Positions 47,213-58,220 of a DNA stretch of 64,000 bases are shown piece after piece. Within the stretch, counting starts at the first letter, position 1. Every line of letters begins with the position of its first letter. The stretch comes from Blepharisma stoltei. Taxonomy: Eukaryota; Ciliophora; Heterotrichea; Heterotrichida; Blepharismidae. The notes under the pieces are model-generated. The model was given only the letters and a program-made list of their open reading frames with translations, was not told where the DNA came from and ran no database searches. Location of the stretch: positions 868,001 to 932,000 of the forward strand of contig CAJZBQ010000036.1 in assembly GCA_914767885.1 (NCBI GenBank), read 5' to 3'. A program made the translations under genes and the position numbers.

Positions 47213-48430
47213 ATGTCTATTCTCGACGTACTCCTTACTCCTCCTACCGTGAACGAACGAAAAAACTTTGTTCCCTCACGAAGGAATGCATAGAAAAATT
47301 TTTTCTCTTCAAAATTCAAAATTTGCAAAAAATTAATTTAATTTGTAAAATTTATGATTTAAAATACAAGCTGTTTAAAATTAAATAGAATTCGAGATTT
47401 CATTAATATTAAAATTTTTTTCATGGTTTTTGGGCAAAAAAATAAGGATTTTTCCATTGTTTTTTGCTCGCCTACAGAGGGGGGAGGAGTTAGCAGACTT
47501 GAAAAGATGCACCAAAACCTTGGCGGCGACCGAATAGATATAAATTCCAGGGATAAAAAAGATAAATTTGCCATAATCCGTCTCAAATGTGAAGAGCAGC
47601 TCCATACTATTGAATCATGCCAAGATCAAAGAGACAAAATTTCAAGTTTTAAACATGAGTAAGCCCTACTTTTCTTAATCAAATTATTTACAAAATAGCT
47701 ATTGTCCTTATTTATTTATGAAATATCATCAATTTTCTATAAAACATGTTAAATTCAATTAAATATATCATAATTTTCAATCAGAGAAGACCCTGAAATT
47801 ATCCAACTTAAATACAAAATTCTTCTCCTCCTCAAAGAAACCGACAAAGATATCGTAGAACTCAACAGAATATTAGAAAAGCAAAAATTAAAACCAAAAG
47901 TAAAATCTAATCAGAAATATGCTGAGGTAGACATAGAAGCCAAGTCAAACAAGCTAAATTGGCTTGAAAGGAAGCTTGAAGATGCTAAAAAAGGTGAAGA
48001 TCTTGGAGTAATGATAGGAAAAAGACCTGAAGACTTAGGAAAAATGAAGGCCGAGCTCATAAATATCGAGGATATTCAAATAGAAAATATTGGGAGAAAA
48101 GGTGACATGCTCGATATCGAAAAAGATGCCAAACAGAGATGGGAGGATTATGATAAAAGAATCGATGATTTAGCTGATAAAATCGGAACAAATGTAGATG
48201 AGCTGAGAATGAGAGCTTTAAATATCAATGAAGCTTTGGATAGGCATGAAGATAAGCTGGACAGCTTGGATAATGTTGTAGGATTGGCCAATCAAGAATT
48301 GGAGTCAAGCACAAAAAAACTGAAAAAATTGCTCATAAAAGTTAGGGCTGGGGATAAGTTTTGTGTAACACTGTGTCTGTTGATTATACTTATTGGTTTG
48401 CTGACTATTGGATATAATATGATAAACTAA
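47213..48430 (+). CDS. Qc-type SNARE (syntaxin 6/8-like)
   Basis: 278 residues after removal of a MITE (47238-47492) and a 126-nt intron-plus-IES (47659-47784). Start ATG lies 25 bp before the MITE: MSILDVLLSRLEKMHQNLGG. An N-terminal helical region is followed by a SNARE motif at ~195-255 (AKQRWEDYDKRIDDLADKIG onward, with ALNINEALDRHEDKLDSLDN) and one C-terminal membrane anchor (CVTLCLLIILIGLLTIGY). It would act in membrane fusion on endosomes or Golgi. At the expected ionic zero layer I see His (DRHED) where SNAP-25/Qc proteins have Gln (DTQNR), if the alignment is right. Confidence 0.8.
47238..47489 (+). mobile_element. Truncated main-family MITE in the SNARE gene
   Basis: 252 bp with diverged ends (CTCCTCCTACCGTGAACGAAC; GCTCGCCTACAGAGGGGGGAGGAG) and TTA on both sides (47235-47237, 47490-47492). 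Excision joins DVLLSRLEKM in frame. Confidence 0.85.
47659..47784 (+). other. 15-nt intron carrying a 111-bp IES
   Basis: The exon frames need GT (47659) to AG (47784). If the 111-bp TA-bounded piece 47662-47772 is eliminated first, the remainder is GTAATTTTCAATCAG, an exact 15-nt intron of the usual form, giving FKHEEDPEII. A 126-nt intron would be far outside the size seen elsewhere here. Confidence 0.8.
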
Positions 48431-48691
48431 TAGAAAAATATTCAATTAGACATGAAAATCCATTCTGTTTAATTTCAGAATAGTCTATTAATTTCTAAGA
48501 ATTAATACTCTATTGGCTACCACGTCGATTTATTCAAATATTTTCTCTTAAAAATCATTAGAGCAATTTTTATAATTTTCCTACAAGTCTACCTAGTGTT
48601 TACAATATATTTTCATATCCTAAATCTCTAATAAAATCTTAAATAAACATCTGAATATTCAAATCGTCAAGTTTTTAATGGCAATAATTAT

Positions 48692-50033
48692 ATGATCTAT
48701 TTTATAGCCTTGCTCAGCTTTGCAAGCAGTCAAATAACTATTCCTATCGAAAGGCTTTCAGCAGATGGCCCAGCACTTCCAGAAAATTCTTTTCAGCCCT
48801 CCTTAGAAGCAGATGTTATTAAAATGAAGGCAAGTGAGCAGCTGGTTAACTACGAAAATGTATCATCTATATAGACTTATTATACAGGCACTGTTCTAAT
48901 CGGCACTCCATCACAGACTTTTACTTTATTATTCGATACTGGCAGTTCTGTAACTTTCTATATAGTGGCTTTGGGTCCCAGCAGCCAAATGCACATTTTG
49001 CCCATCAACCACAAAGCATACCTATAATTACAAAAATTCCATCACTTTTACGGATCTCAATGAAACAATCGAGCAGCAATATAATATGGAGAACAATAAC
49101 ACCTATACAATTAAAGGGGAATTGTTTACAGAAACAGTAGTTTTAGGCTCTACCAACCCAAGAGCGGTAAAAGACCAAGTTTTTGTGGTTGTTGATAAAT
49201 ATGATGATTTCCCTGGGACTCATTATGATGGGATTTTAGGACTAGGGCCAAGCGGAGATGCCAATGGAAATCCATCAGTGGTAGAAACTTTATATAATCA
49301 AGGCAACATTGATGAACCTTTGTTTTCTCTTTATCTCAATGATAATGGCTTCCGTAAAGATGATGACCAGAACATAAAATCTGCAATTACATTAGGATAT
49401 TACGATCTTGATAAATACGGAACAAGTGAGCCTGTGTCTCTTAAATGGTTCAATGTTGTGGAGACTTCAAACTCCTGGGAACTTAATTTGACCTCAATTT
49501 ATGTGGCAGACTCCAAAGTTGATTTAATTACACCTACTATTAAATTCGAGTCAAGGACAAGCATGCTTATAGGGCCGAGGAAAGGAATTGAGACTCTTTT
49601 CGAAAGATTTAGGACCCAGTGGGGATGTGCTAAATATCATACCAAAATGGCTTGTGACTGCTCAAATGTATACAATATAGTGGATTGGCCTGAAATCATC
49701 ATCAAGCTAGAGGGTGGGGAAGAGTTTACGTTAACAGAAAAAGAATATTTCAAAAGAGAAAGCAGAGTTTGCTTCTTGCAAGTCCAAGCTGCTGATATTG
49801 ATTACTGGATCGTTGGAGATGTCTTTTTCAGGAAATATTACACGATTTATGACTACCAGGAAAGAAGAATTGGCATTATTGATTCCAAGAGCTCAAGAAC
49901 TGCATCGAACTTGGCCAGCAACTGGTGGATCATCCCCACGATTCTAGCTGCTTTGTCTGGATCTATTGGACTAGGCTATTTAGTGTGGAAGACATATGGG
50001 AAAGAAGCAGGATATCAGCAATTGCCTAGATAA
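48692..50033 (+). CDS. Membrane-anchored pepsin-like aspartyl protease homologue
   Basis: 436 residues after a 15-nt intron (48860-48874) and a 16-nt intron (48950-48965). Signal peptide (MIYFIALLSFASS), then the pepsin fold: TYYTGTVLIGTPSQTFTLLF, then DTGSSWLWVPAAKC with the first catalytic Asp, and FPGTHYDGILGLG. The second catalytic site, normally D(T/S)GT, reads FESRTSMLIGP, so the second Asp is Glu and its Gly is Arg. The family's flap and C-terminal IVGDVFFRKYYTIYDYQERR are present. Ends with one membrane helix (WWIIPTILAALSGSIGLGYL). Likely inactive or altered as a protease; lysosomal or surface location inferred. Confidence 0.85.
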
Positions 50034-50117
50034 GATTTCAATTAACTCTTATTAGTTTATTAGTTAATATTCCATAATACTTCAGAGAATATTTGCTTAA
50101 ATAGATAGTTTAGCATA

Positions 50118-52483
50118 TTAATTAGATATAAACGTCCATCCTGTGACTTGATTGGACTTATCTCCAAACTGGCTCATGTCTCCATAAACTTTTTCATTTG
50201 GTATCACTACATTGTCAATAGGTATCCTATTTGGCAGTGAAGGTCTTAGTTCTCTCCTTAAGACTGATTCCCAGTTTACTCCATAAAAATATCGATGCTC
50301 TTTTACTTCTTCAGCGTCTCTTTTTGTGCCTAATCTTTTTGAAGGATCTCTTTGTAAAAGCTACATATTAATTACGTCTTTTAACAAGTCTTTGGTTTCT
50401 TGAGTAAAGTGAGAAGGGATTTTTAATAAACCTCTTTGGATATTTCTATACCATTTTATATTGAATTTTTTAGTTTATGAAAAAAATAGAAATTTATAAG
50501 CAAAAGTATAGAGGATTTGGTAAGTCATGCAAATATAGTATAAAAAGCTCTTCTCGGTTGGGAGAAAAATAAGGAGGAGTCCCTGCAAGCATTTCATATA
50601 GCAAAACTCCTAGCAAATATCAGTCAACTGCTTTTCCGTGCCCTTGCCGCTTAATCATCTCAGGTGCTAAATAAGCGACAGATCCACAGAAACTTCTCGC
50701 TGTCACATTATCATATATCCCTTCTTTGGAAAGTCCAAAATCTGTAAGCATGGCATGACCTTCTTCATCCAATACTATATTATCTGGCTTTAAGTCTCTA
50801 AAAATAATGTCACGCTTATGCAGCTCTTCTAAAGCTAGAAGTACTTCACATATATATATTTTTGCCAATGGCTCTGAAAATCTCTTTTCCTTGTTTAAAT
50901 AAACCCCTAAATCTCCTCTTTGACAATAATCTAAAATTAAAAATAGCTTTTCAGGTGTTTGAAAAGCATAGTTTAGCGACACTATAAAAGGATGCCTTAT
51001 ATAGCTCAATACATTTCTCTCAGTCATTGCATATTTTATCAAATTCTGTCCCATAATTTTGTCTTTCCTCAATACTTTCATAGCATAATAGTTCATGCTG
51101 TCTCTTTTTCTGACCAAATAGACGTCTCCAAAACTCCCTTTTCCAAGCTCTTGTATGACCTCAAAATCAATTGGGGTGACTCTTCCGCTTTCTTTGTTTT
51201 CTTCTATATTGGTTAATAAATTGCAATCAGAGATGGTGTTGTCGCAGTAAGAAAAAATTTTCCAAAATTTTGGCTGTTTGAAAAAATAAGGCTCCGAAGG
51301 CCATGGGGTCGCAGGTGGAAGTTTTTCCGAGCGGGGTGCAGGCTTGGGCTGGCTGGGCCTCCTTTCGATCTACACAGAGAAGAGGACTGACACCGCAAAA
51401 CCAATTGGACACTTCTGGAGGAGCATTATGTTGCCTACAAATAACAGAGGTAGTTCCAGAAGGAGGCATCGGACTTGCTCTACTAGATAGGAGCTGAAAT
51501 AAATACCCATTTAAACCCTCTCTAATCTTAACTTTCTCTATATTGGTTAAGTCGCTGATTTGGACTCTTCGAGGCTCTGAGGGAAACCTTTCATGAGATC
51601 TAGACAGTGGCGCCATTCCTAAAATTGGAATAGGCAAGTTCAGTCTTCGGCAATATTCTTTGAAGATATCTAAAATCTCAATGGAGTTGGCAACATCTGG
51701 AGAAGTTCTGCCAGAGTTATTTTTGATGAAGATGTTAGGACCACGGGTTAAGAGTCATAGAACAAGCTGCCGATGACCTTTTTCAGAAGCGAAATGCAAA
51801 GCGGTGTTTCCATCAATATCAACTATCCATTTTTCTATAAAAATATCGAAATATATACATATAAAATTCTTTTCAAAAAGACCAGCTATATATATATAAA
51901 AGTATAAATTTAAATCAGCTCCAGAACGAACTAATAACTGAGCTACTCCAGTGTGTCCGCCTAAGCAAGCTAGGTGCAAAGGAGTCCTTTTCAAGACATT
52001 AGTAACATTAAGATTTGTATTAACCCCATAATCCAAAAGCACTTCACAAACACTTAAAAACCCTTCATGGGCTGCAATATGCAGTGCAGTTATTCCTTGT
52101 TCATCTTGTGAATTTGAATCTGCAACAAAATCGCCATGAATTTCTTGATCAAGAAGGTTTTTACAATGTTCAGGATTATTTTGCGCCGCTGCTTCCCATA
52201 ATTCAAGATTTGATTTCTGGGTATGGGAAAATGGGATATGAGTAGCTGGTGTGCTCGGCATTGCTGGGATTTTTTGTGCGAGCATAGAGTCTGACCCTTC
52301 GCTTACAGAACCTAAAAATGAATCTGAGATTGATTCTCGAGTTATACAAAAAAGAGAGTCTGGGGTGGTTACAGTAGTCGAGTGCTTAGTTTCTTCCTCT
52401 TCAAGGCTTTGGGTATTTTCTCTCTCTTTGAGTACTATGCTGCCTATAAAATTTTTTTGGCTTTTAAGCGCAGGTTTCTCCAT
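50118..52483 (-). CDS. Ankyrin-repeat AGC-type protein kinase
   Basis: 652 residues after removing IESs 51824-51904, 51287-51503 and 50447-50540 and a 15-nt intron (50361-50375). N-terminal ~90 residues are Ser/Thr-rich; then three to four ankyrin repeats (GITALHIAAHEGFLSVCEVL, KRTPLHLACLGGHTGVAQLL, DGNTALHFASEKGH), a linker with NGYFFKQPKFWKIFSYCDNT, and a full kinase domain: LGKGSFGDVYLV, AMKVL, FRDLKPDNIVLDEEGHAMLT, DFGLSKEG, YLAPEMI, DWYLLGVLLYEM, RDPSKRLG. The C-terminal extension (NWESVLRRELRPSLPNRIPI) is of AGC type. Motifs look catalytically competent. Two IESs lie in the ankyrin/linker part and one in the kinase C-lobe. Confidence 0.88.
50447..50540 (-). other. 94-bp IES in the kinase domain
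   Basis: Falls after REELF. Excision between TA 50541-50542 and TA 50447-50448 gives EELFRNIQRGLLKIPSHF, aligning with AGC-kinase helix G. AT-rich, with in-frame stops. One other TA pair also restores frame but leaves extra residues. Confidence 0.75.
51287..51503 (-). mobile_element. ~217-bp GC-rich insert in the kinase gene
   Basis: Clearly higher GC than both flanks. On the minus strand begins CAGCTCCTATCTAGTAGAGC, resembling a tRNA A box. TA-TA excision joins LNGYFFKQPKFWKIFS. Target duplication is weak (TATTTATTTCA against TATTTTTTCAA). Short tRNA-like repeat is the best guess. Confidence 0.7.
51824..51904 (-). other. 81-bp IES in an ankyrin repeat, frame-neutral and stop-free
   Basis: Adds 27 residues rich in Y, I and F between SGADLNL and VDIDGNTALHFA. 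TA-TA excision restores a canonical ankyrin repeat. Like the Rab IES it could be translated through without truncation. Confidence 0.8.
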
Positions 52484-53001
52484 GATAGAAAGTAAAGAAA
52501 AGATTATAAAATTAGAGTTAATGGTATGAAATTATTGTAGGAAAAAATTATGAATTGGAGTTAGGAACAAGCTCAATGTTTAGAGCGAGGAAGAGGCACA
52601 TGTTGTTAATGTGGGCGAGCTATTTTATTAAAATCATTTTTTTAAGAAATCTCTTGAGTAAATTAATAATAGATTTAGAAAGGTTTCAGTATTGAGAGAA
52701 AAAAAAATTATTATTGTGAAATATGATTTTAAAGTCTGTATAAACTTTTCAACCTATATATAAATAAAGCGAATCAGGCATCTTTTTCAATTTTCAGAAA
52801 TGGGAGTTTTTGAAATTAAGATCCATAAGTCGCAAATCCTACTCTCTTAATATATTTTTATTGCACAAAATTAGCATTTACTTTATTGTCTTCTAATACA
52901 ATATATTTTTCATCTTAGCTTAGGTGTTAAATCTTATTAATTCTTATTACTATTTTGTGAAGTAATAATAGACGAAACTCAATTTTATAACAAAAATTTA
53001 A
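52484..53001. repeat. Spacer duplicated within the tandem array
   Basis: The part from about 52570 to 52990 recurs, diverged, at about 57450-57800 (shared CTTAGGTGTTAAATCTTATT, GAAGTAATAATAGACGAAAC, GGGAGTTTTTGAAATT). It is the 3' flank of the HEISH genes and shows that the repeat unit of the array includes non-coding DNA. Confidence 0.75.
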
Positions 53002-56000
53002 TTATTTTTTCTGAATTAAAAATTGAAAATCGCGTATAATTGGCTTTTTGTTTCCACAGGATCCAAATATCACACAATCTTCTTTTAAACCTCCTCTCAT
53101 TAGTTTGACATGATCTCCTTGTTCAGAGTTTAAGTTCATGAATTCAAATTGGAAATCTCCTAAATTATCAATTTTACGTAAACTACAAAAATAATGAGCT
53201 GCAGGCTTTGTCAATATTTTAAGAACTCCATCAAAAATTTGTTTTTCTATTTGTCCTCCGGCTTCACTTTTAGGGTATTTATCAATAATTGGAGAATCGT
53301 ATTTTAATTTTTGAGATAAATTTTCTGTTTTATATCTTCCCAATAAATGGCTTATTTCATGAAGAAAAGTCACTAATATTGCCCCCTTTTGCAACTCAAA
53401 ATCATCTACTTCTGAGTAATTTGAGATGAATATAAAATCATTGCAAGTTGATTTACCAAAAACACCCTTACTCCCCCCCTCCGTGAGTGAACAAAAAAAT
53501 TTTGTTCACTCACGGAGGGGGGCTAATTTTTGTTTTTGTCGAAATTTAAAAAAATCCTAATTCGCGAAAATTGGAAAGCAAATATTAATTTAATTTATAA
53601 AATTTATGTTTTAAAAAGCAATTCGTTTAAAATTAAACAGAATTAGCTCTAGATTTCATTATACTAATTATCACTTATATATCAAATTTTTTTTCCATAA
53701 AAAATTTTTCTATTAAAAAAAATTTTTGTTCACTCACGGAGGGTAGTTTTTTGGGCAAAAAATGGCGATTTTTCTAATGGTTTTGTTCACTCACGGAGGG
53801 GGGGAGTTAGGAAATTTTATCAAATATGTTTTTGTCAAAATTTCTTCAATAAAACCTTCATAATCCTCTTTATTTATCTCTACATTAGAAAGAACTTCAC
53901 GGTAGCATTGCATAATAGTTGGAATTTTTGTAAATTCCTTGATTAATATTTTTATATCGCTTCTAATCTCAACAATTCCAAAATCCACTGATGATTTATC
54001 AAAGGCGGAAAAGTAAAATTTAGTTTCTATCATATTAATGGGCGGCAAAGTCTCCTGGATGCTATAAAATGCGTCGATAATCAATGATTGCAGGATATGA
54101 CTTTTTATAAAAAGCTTTTGCCATAGTTTATACATACTCTCAGTCAGCAGAATTATGAAAAATGGTTTTGTTGCATTAAAAACTGTACTAAAATCATCAC
54201 ATTTTTCGATTTCTAAAAGTTTATTCATCATTTCAGGTAAGTGAGTTAGGAAACATTTGATTGCTTTGGTTCAATTATATTCTACAGACTCAATAAGATA
54301 GTTATAATCATCTGGATACTTTTTTGAGTATTCTTCGCATAATATATTATAGCTTGCTATATACTTTTTTCTTTGGTTTCATAGCTCAGAAATCGATGAT
54401 TTCATTCAAAATTTCATTAAGCCTCCAAAAAGATTCGAGGACAGCAATTTGATCATGTTTTTCAAGTCTGAATCTTCGGGTACAAAGTCTATGCTGATAA
54501 TTTCTTCATTTGCTAAGCTTTCCATCTGATTAATTTGACTTCCTAAAGTATCATTGTAATTTGCAGGATCACTCATTAGCTCTGCCACATATTTATTTAT
54601 TTTCTTCAAAAAATCAAAAAATAGGATGCTTGATGGGAGCTCTATACTACGGATTCTTTCTTCAAGATTGTCTCATTTTTTAAAACTAATAAAGCTTGAA
54701 AAGCAATTTAGCAACGAATAAGTAATCCCTGAAAATCGAATGGTAGGGTCTCTAATTCAAGCATAACTATTGACGATTGTATAATTATTTATCAAAACTC
54801 TTGCTGATATATTTTTTTCTCCTAAATCGAACATAAATGTCTTTCTTAAAAACTCATCGATCAATTCTTCACCATAAGAAACGCTATTTTCGCTAAATCT
54901 TGATCTAGCATACTCTGTGGAAAATATTGCTTTAATTTTTGATATTTCTTCTTCGCTTAATTTTTTTGCAAAAGGAAAGTGAAAACGTGAGATTACTTTA
55001 ATAGAATCAAATTCGTTAAGAAATAGGTTTTCTTTATTGGATAGCTTGATTGCTCTTACGAAATAGTCGTATATATAATAAAGAACTAGAAAAGATCCAC
55101 CTTCAGGTTCCTTTAATTCCTTATAGCCATCTTCTTCAAGCTGTTTTCAAAACTTACTAAAATTAATACCATTTAATTTCTCAGATAGATCAAGCCAACT
55201 ATTCTCTCGGCATGGATTTTCAGAAAGCAGTCAGCAAATTACCAAAAACATGCTTTTATGGTCTAAAAATTCCATAGAGCTAGAAAATGCTGAAACAGCT
55301 TTTTCAATATGAAGATAAAACTCAGCTAATTGTCTGTAATTTTTTCAGTCACGAGGTAGAGGTGAAGTTATTGCCCATAATTTTGTATAATCTAATTGAA
55401 ATGGCTCGTATTGAACAATATTGTTTTCTTTTCAGTACACATAATTCAAATTTAGTGCTTTAAAACCTTGAATAAGGCTATTTTCATTTAAAATTGCATT
55501 TTCAAATAAAAATTGAGCTGCTTCATTACTTACAAAATACAATGGCATGCCAAGAAGGGTATTTAGTCTATTTCTTATATAAGGTATCTCGATTTCATTC
55601 ATATATGTTTTTTTTCCCTTCTTCTCTTTCTCTTCCACCTCCTCTTTCTTTTTTATATTTTTTTTCTTCTTCGTCTTCTTCTTCGTCTTCTTCTTCGTCT
55701 TCTTCTTTGCACTTTTCTTTGTCTTTTTAGTTCGTTTTTCTTTCTGTTTTTCTTCCTCTTCCTCTTTTTCTTCGTATTCATTATTCCTCTGTCTTTTTAG
55801 AGGCAAATCTATAGTATTTTCTTTATCTATATATTTTTGTATTAAAATCTCATAAAACTGTTCAGCAAACGCTAAAAGCATACAAAGTTTATGTTTTGGA
55901 TTAGGCCCATTAAAGCTAATATTTAAAAGGATACAGCTGTTTGAGAGAAGGTATCCTACTTCAGTCTCATACAAGAAATTAGACCAATATGTATGATTTA

Positions 56001-56538
56001 ACGCTTCTTCTAAACTCTCATCAAAATTTTCAAAATCTGAATATACACCAAACAAATAAGAGAACAATGAAATCTTAATATACTTCTTAATTCATTCTTT
56101 GTCTGTTCCTGAAATATTCTCAGATGCACAGTCAAATTGCCTAGCTCGATTTTTGATGTATTCAAACTTAGATCTACAATATTCCTGTTTCAATTTCAAA
56201 CATGCTATATCCCTCAAGCTTTCCAAGAAATATTCAAGAGCCTGAAAATCAAGCACAGAGCAATCGATATTAAATCCCTGAATTTGTTCAGCATAAAACA
56301 ATACTAATTCCTTTTTTTCGTGAAAGGCCTTGCTTCCATTAGTAATAAATCAAAATAAGTCACTAAGGAAGCTAATTTTCCAAGATTCTTTGGAATATTT
56401 CGTAGTAGAGGCTTCAGTAGCTTGCAGGTGCTGCATATTAGCTTTCAGAGTGCTATACTCTTGATTGCATGTGTACTTTTCAGGAATTTTCGAAAGCGCT
56501 TTGATTGCATTTACTAATTGGATTTCCATTTCACTCAT
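53002..56538 (-). CDS. HEISH-family putative zinc metallopeptidase, copy A
   Basis: 1065 residues once a MITE (53471-53809) is removed and many TGA codons are read as Trp. The start MSEMEIQLVNAIKAL corresponds to MSDMEIQ in copy C. The N-terminal ~200 residues are helical; at ~255-325 there is a Lys/Glu repeat region (KKTKKSAKKKTKKKTKKKT), then a long helical region. Near the C-terminus is AILVTFLHEISHLLGRYK, an HExxH zinc site, and ~26 residues on KSEAGGQIEKQIFDG, where the Glu of EAG could be the third ligand as in gluzincins. The tail is FCSLRKIDNLGDFQFEF...GSCGNKKPIIRDFQFLI. Family not recognised; protease activity inferred only from the motif. Confidence 0.75.
53471..53806 (+). mobile_element. 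Main-family MITE in HEISH copy A, empty site known
   Basis: 336 bp, TTA at 53468-53470 and 53807-53809. Copy C has the uninterrupted sequence ACCCTTAGGAAAC at 58686-58698, so the pre-insertion state contains one TTA. Excision gives LIKFPKGVFGKSTCNDF, matching LIKFPKGDFGRATCNNF in copy C. Confidence 0.95.
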
Positions 56539-56944
56539 TTTTATTAGCATCCCCTATTTTATTTTAAATCTGCATTCTCTTATCAAAGACATTTTTATTT
56601 TAAAGCAGCTACATAGAAATTATCAAGTAAAAGAAAATAATATTTCAATTAACACTTAAATAATTGATTAAAGAATGCCAGTGCTTTTTGCAAATGACTC
56701 AGCAATATTATAGAGGCTTTGAGACACAATAAGTATTAAACCATCTATATTATTAAGTACACAATTCTGCTTGTTAATATTAGCTCTCATAATCATTTAG
56801 TTTTAGGATTAGGAATTGATAAAATTATGGTTTTAAAAGTATAAAAATACTTATTTTTAAAGAGGCTGGAGATAGGTTTGGATACGATCTTTAATAATGC
56901 AGAAATTTATTAAGAGATTTAAATTAAATTATTGAATACAAAAT

Positions 56945-57395
56945 TTAATTATTTTTCTGAATTAAAAATTGAAAATCGCGTATAATTGGCTTTTTGTTTC
57001 CACAGGATCCAAGTATTACGTAATCTTCATTTAAACCTCTTGGCATTAGTTTGACATGATCTCCTGATTCAGAGTTTAAGTTGATGAATTCAAATTGGAA
57101 ATCTCCTAAATTATCAATTTTACGTAAACTACACAAATAATGAGCTGCAGATTTCGTCAATTTTTCAGGAATTATATCAAATTTTTTTTTCTACTTAGAG
57201 TATTTATCAATAATTGGAGAATCGTGCTTTAATTTTTGAAATAAATTTTCTGTTTTATATCTTCCCAATAAATGGCTTATTTCATGAAGAAAAGTCATAA
57301 TATTGCTCCCTTTTGCAACTCAATATCATCTAATTCTGAGTAATTTGAGATGAATATAAAATTATTGCAAGTTTTTCTACCAAAAACACTCTTAG
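56945..57395 (-). pseudogene. HEISH-family 3' fragment, copy B
   Basis: Only the last ~150 codons: the C-terminal tail (KSAAHYLCSLRKIDNLGDFQ, GSCGNKKPIIRDFQFLIQKN) is open for 71 codons, but upstream a frameshift and a damaged EAG region (near 57185) follow, and the HEISH segment has a base deletion (57290-57305). Homology ends abruptly near 57400. Flanked on both sides by spacer copies, so it is a remnant of an array unit after internal deletion. Confidence 0.85.
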
Positions 57396-57449
57396 TTGAT
57401 ATGTACGATAATATGGACATTGATCCAACACCAATTACTTATATAAACT

Positions 57450-58220
57450 CAATGTTTAAGGGGTCAAAGCAGGCACATATTGTTTAATGTGTATGAGCTA
57501 TTTATTGAAATTATTTTTTTTTTAGTAATTTCTCTTGAGTAAATTAATAGAAGATTTAGAAAGGTTTCAGTATTAAGTGAATCAGGCATTTTTTCAATTT
57601 TCAGAAATGGGAGTTTTTGAAATTGAGATCCATAGGTCGAAAATCCTACTCTCTTAATATATTTTTATAGCACTAAATTAGCATTTATTTTCTTATCTTC
57701 TAATTCAATATATTATTATCTTAGCTTAGGTGTTAAATCTTATTAATTCTTGTTGCTATTTTGTGAAGTAATAATAGACGAAACTCAATTTTATAACAAA
57801 CAATAAAAATTTTGGCTTAGAAATATAAAAATTCCTAAAGCAGAATTTGTTGTAAATTGTATTCTCTGATTTAAAATATAATATTTAGGAGAAGCATATG
57901 ATAGATGGTAAGCAAGAAAACGAGTCTGGTTAGGGATTTTCTCTTATTTTTGTTTGGAATCAATGGCAAAATAAGTATATACCAGTGCTTTTTGCAAATG
58001 ACTCATACTAATCTGCGGTATTGCAGAGCCTTTGAGACAAAGTATTATTAAGTATTATCTCTCATAATCATTTAGTTTTAGGACTAGAGATTGATAAAGT
58101 TGTGATTTTAAAAGTATAAAAATACTTATTTTTAAAGAGACTGGAGATAGGTTTAGATACGATCTTTAATGATGCAGAGATTTATTAAGAGATTTAAATT
58201 AAATTTTCTAATACAAAAAT
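57450..58220. repeat. Duplicated inter-gene spacer in the array
   Basis: 57450-57800 matches 52570-52990; 57980-58220 matches 56670-56940 and the start matches 61690-61790 (shared TTTTTGCAAATGACTCA, AAAATACTTATTTTTAAAGA, GATTTATTAAGAGATTTAAA). No gene within. Confidence 0.75.

Noticed and set aside
49086-50033. Separate 315-codon gene starting at the internal Met
   Set aside because: Two 15-16 nt introns upstream join it to a signal peptide and the first catalytic motif; one gene.
51227-51637. 136-codon frame across the kinase gene insert
   Set aside because: It fuses true kinase-gene residues with translation of the GC-rich insert; the part beyond LNGYLFQ does not match any kinase linker.
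55494-55730. Ser-rich plus-strand frames opposite the Lys/Glu repeats (also 60568-60855)
   Set aside because: Antisense of a GAA/AAG-rich repeat; artefact of low complexity.
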